Made by a program: the position numbers and the translations under genes
Source of the DNA: UBA2336 sp036787955
GTDB lineage: Bacteria; Bacteroidota; Bacteroidia; Cytophagales; Cyclobacteriaceae
Assembly: GCA_036787955.1 (NCBI GenBank)
Contig: DAIQOI010000011.1
Location: 34,008 to 98,007, forward strand
Direction of reading: 5' to 3'
Length of the DNA: 64,000 bases
Notes under the pieces: generated by a model
Told to the model about the DNA's origin: nothing
The model's input: the letters and a program-made list of their open reading frames with translations, nothing else
Database searches by the model: none
Shown: positions 63,932 to 64,000 of the stretch, in pieces
Layout: the number at the start of each line of letters is the position of its first letter
How positions within the stretch are numbered: the first letter of the stretch is position 1

Positions 63932-64000
63932 ATGGTTGATCGGTCCATGGTTGATCGGTCCATGGTTGATCGGTCCATGGTTAATCAGTCCATGGTTGGT
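63932..64000. repeat. 15-bp minisatellite upstream of metH
   Basis: Four tandem copies of ATGGTTGATCGGTCC at 63932-63946, 63947-63961, 63962-63976 and 63977-63991 (the last with two changes), then a partial copy to the window end. Degenerate similar words continue to 63911. On the minus strand the unit is 5 codons long and reads Ile-Asn-His-Gly-Pro in the metH frame up to a TAA at 63908-63910. It may be a purely intergenic repeat or the tail of the upstream gene. Confidence 0.8.

Overview
The window reads as a scaffold piece from a member of the Bacteroidota, most likely the order Cytophagales. The evidence is: two large secreted repeat proteins ending in type IX secretion (T9SS) sorting domains (type A at 4101-7443, gliding-motility/CHU_C type B at 48099-53781); a T9SS plug protein (DUF5103); a PUR-alpha-like DUF3276 protein; a separate homocysteine-domain-less MetH; and upstream boxes of the Bacteroidota type TAnnTTTG instead of E. 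coli -35/-10 elements, with few Shine-Dalgarno sequences and several GTG/TTG starts. Two runs of exactly 100 N (5651-5750, 52499-52598) are scaffold gaps, and both lie inside tandem-repeat genes. There is no rRNA, no tRNA and no CRISPR array that I can see, and no obvious insertion sequence or prophage.

Layout. 142-4031 (-): glycerol operon glpF-glpD-glpK. 4101-7443 (-): secreted repeat protein with a 171-aa repeat. 7523-12397 (-): topoisomerase IV parE and parC. 12582-18850: mixed housekeeping (membrane protein, sterol-desaturase-like hydroxylase, BamE-like lipoprotein, 3-hydroxybutyryl-CoA dehydrogenase, MscL, DUF3108 protein, DapD, glycosyltransferase). 18860-25737 (+): a six-gene metal-homeostasis operon: DtxR/MntR regulator, TroA-like lipoprotein, TonB-dependent receptor, ABC ATPase, a permease fused to a second DtxR-type sensor domain, and a second permease, behind a palindromic operator. 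25820-39815: mnmE, a BamA-like barrel, an ArsC-fold protein without its cysteine, a SPOR-OmpA protein, a GH13 amylase, hrpB, a MaoC hydratase, lgt, a sugar-dehydrogenase-like lipoprotein and an ABC-F ATPase. 39919-43167: ECF sigma factor overlapping a membrane anti-sigma/beta-barrel protein, divergent from the T9SS plug gene. 43164-43964 (-): a solitary Cas6-like endoribonuclease. 44080-48102: ychF, DUF3276, DUF58, ferredoxin, acyl-CoA reductase. 48099-54123 (-): giant SprB-repeat adhesin and a small secreted partner. 54325-59734: small membrane protein, smc, thioesterase, DUF1080 lipoprotein. 59735-60239: a 505-bp structured, possibly transcribed gap. 60240-63901 (-): metH (C-terminal two thirds) and metF, preceded at the window edge by a 15-bp minisatellite.

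How genes work together. The metal operon couples outer-membrane uptake, periplasmic capture and inner-membrane transport to two DtxR-family sensors, one soluble and one tethered to the transporter. The T9SS client proteins and the plug point to surface adhesion or gliding. The methionine pair supplies 5-methyl-THF and methyl transfer. The most unusual items are the permease-regulator fusion, the orphan Cas6, the coding minisatellite ahead of split metH, and the two repeat-collapse gaps whose true lengths can be predicted from reading frame and repeat period.
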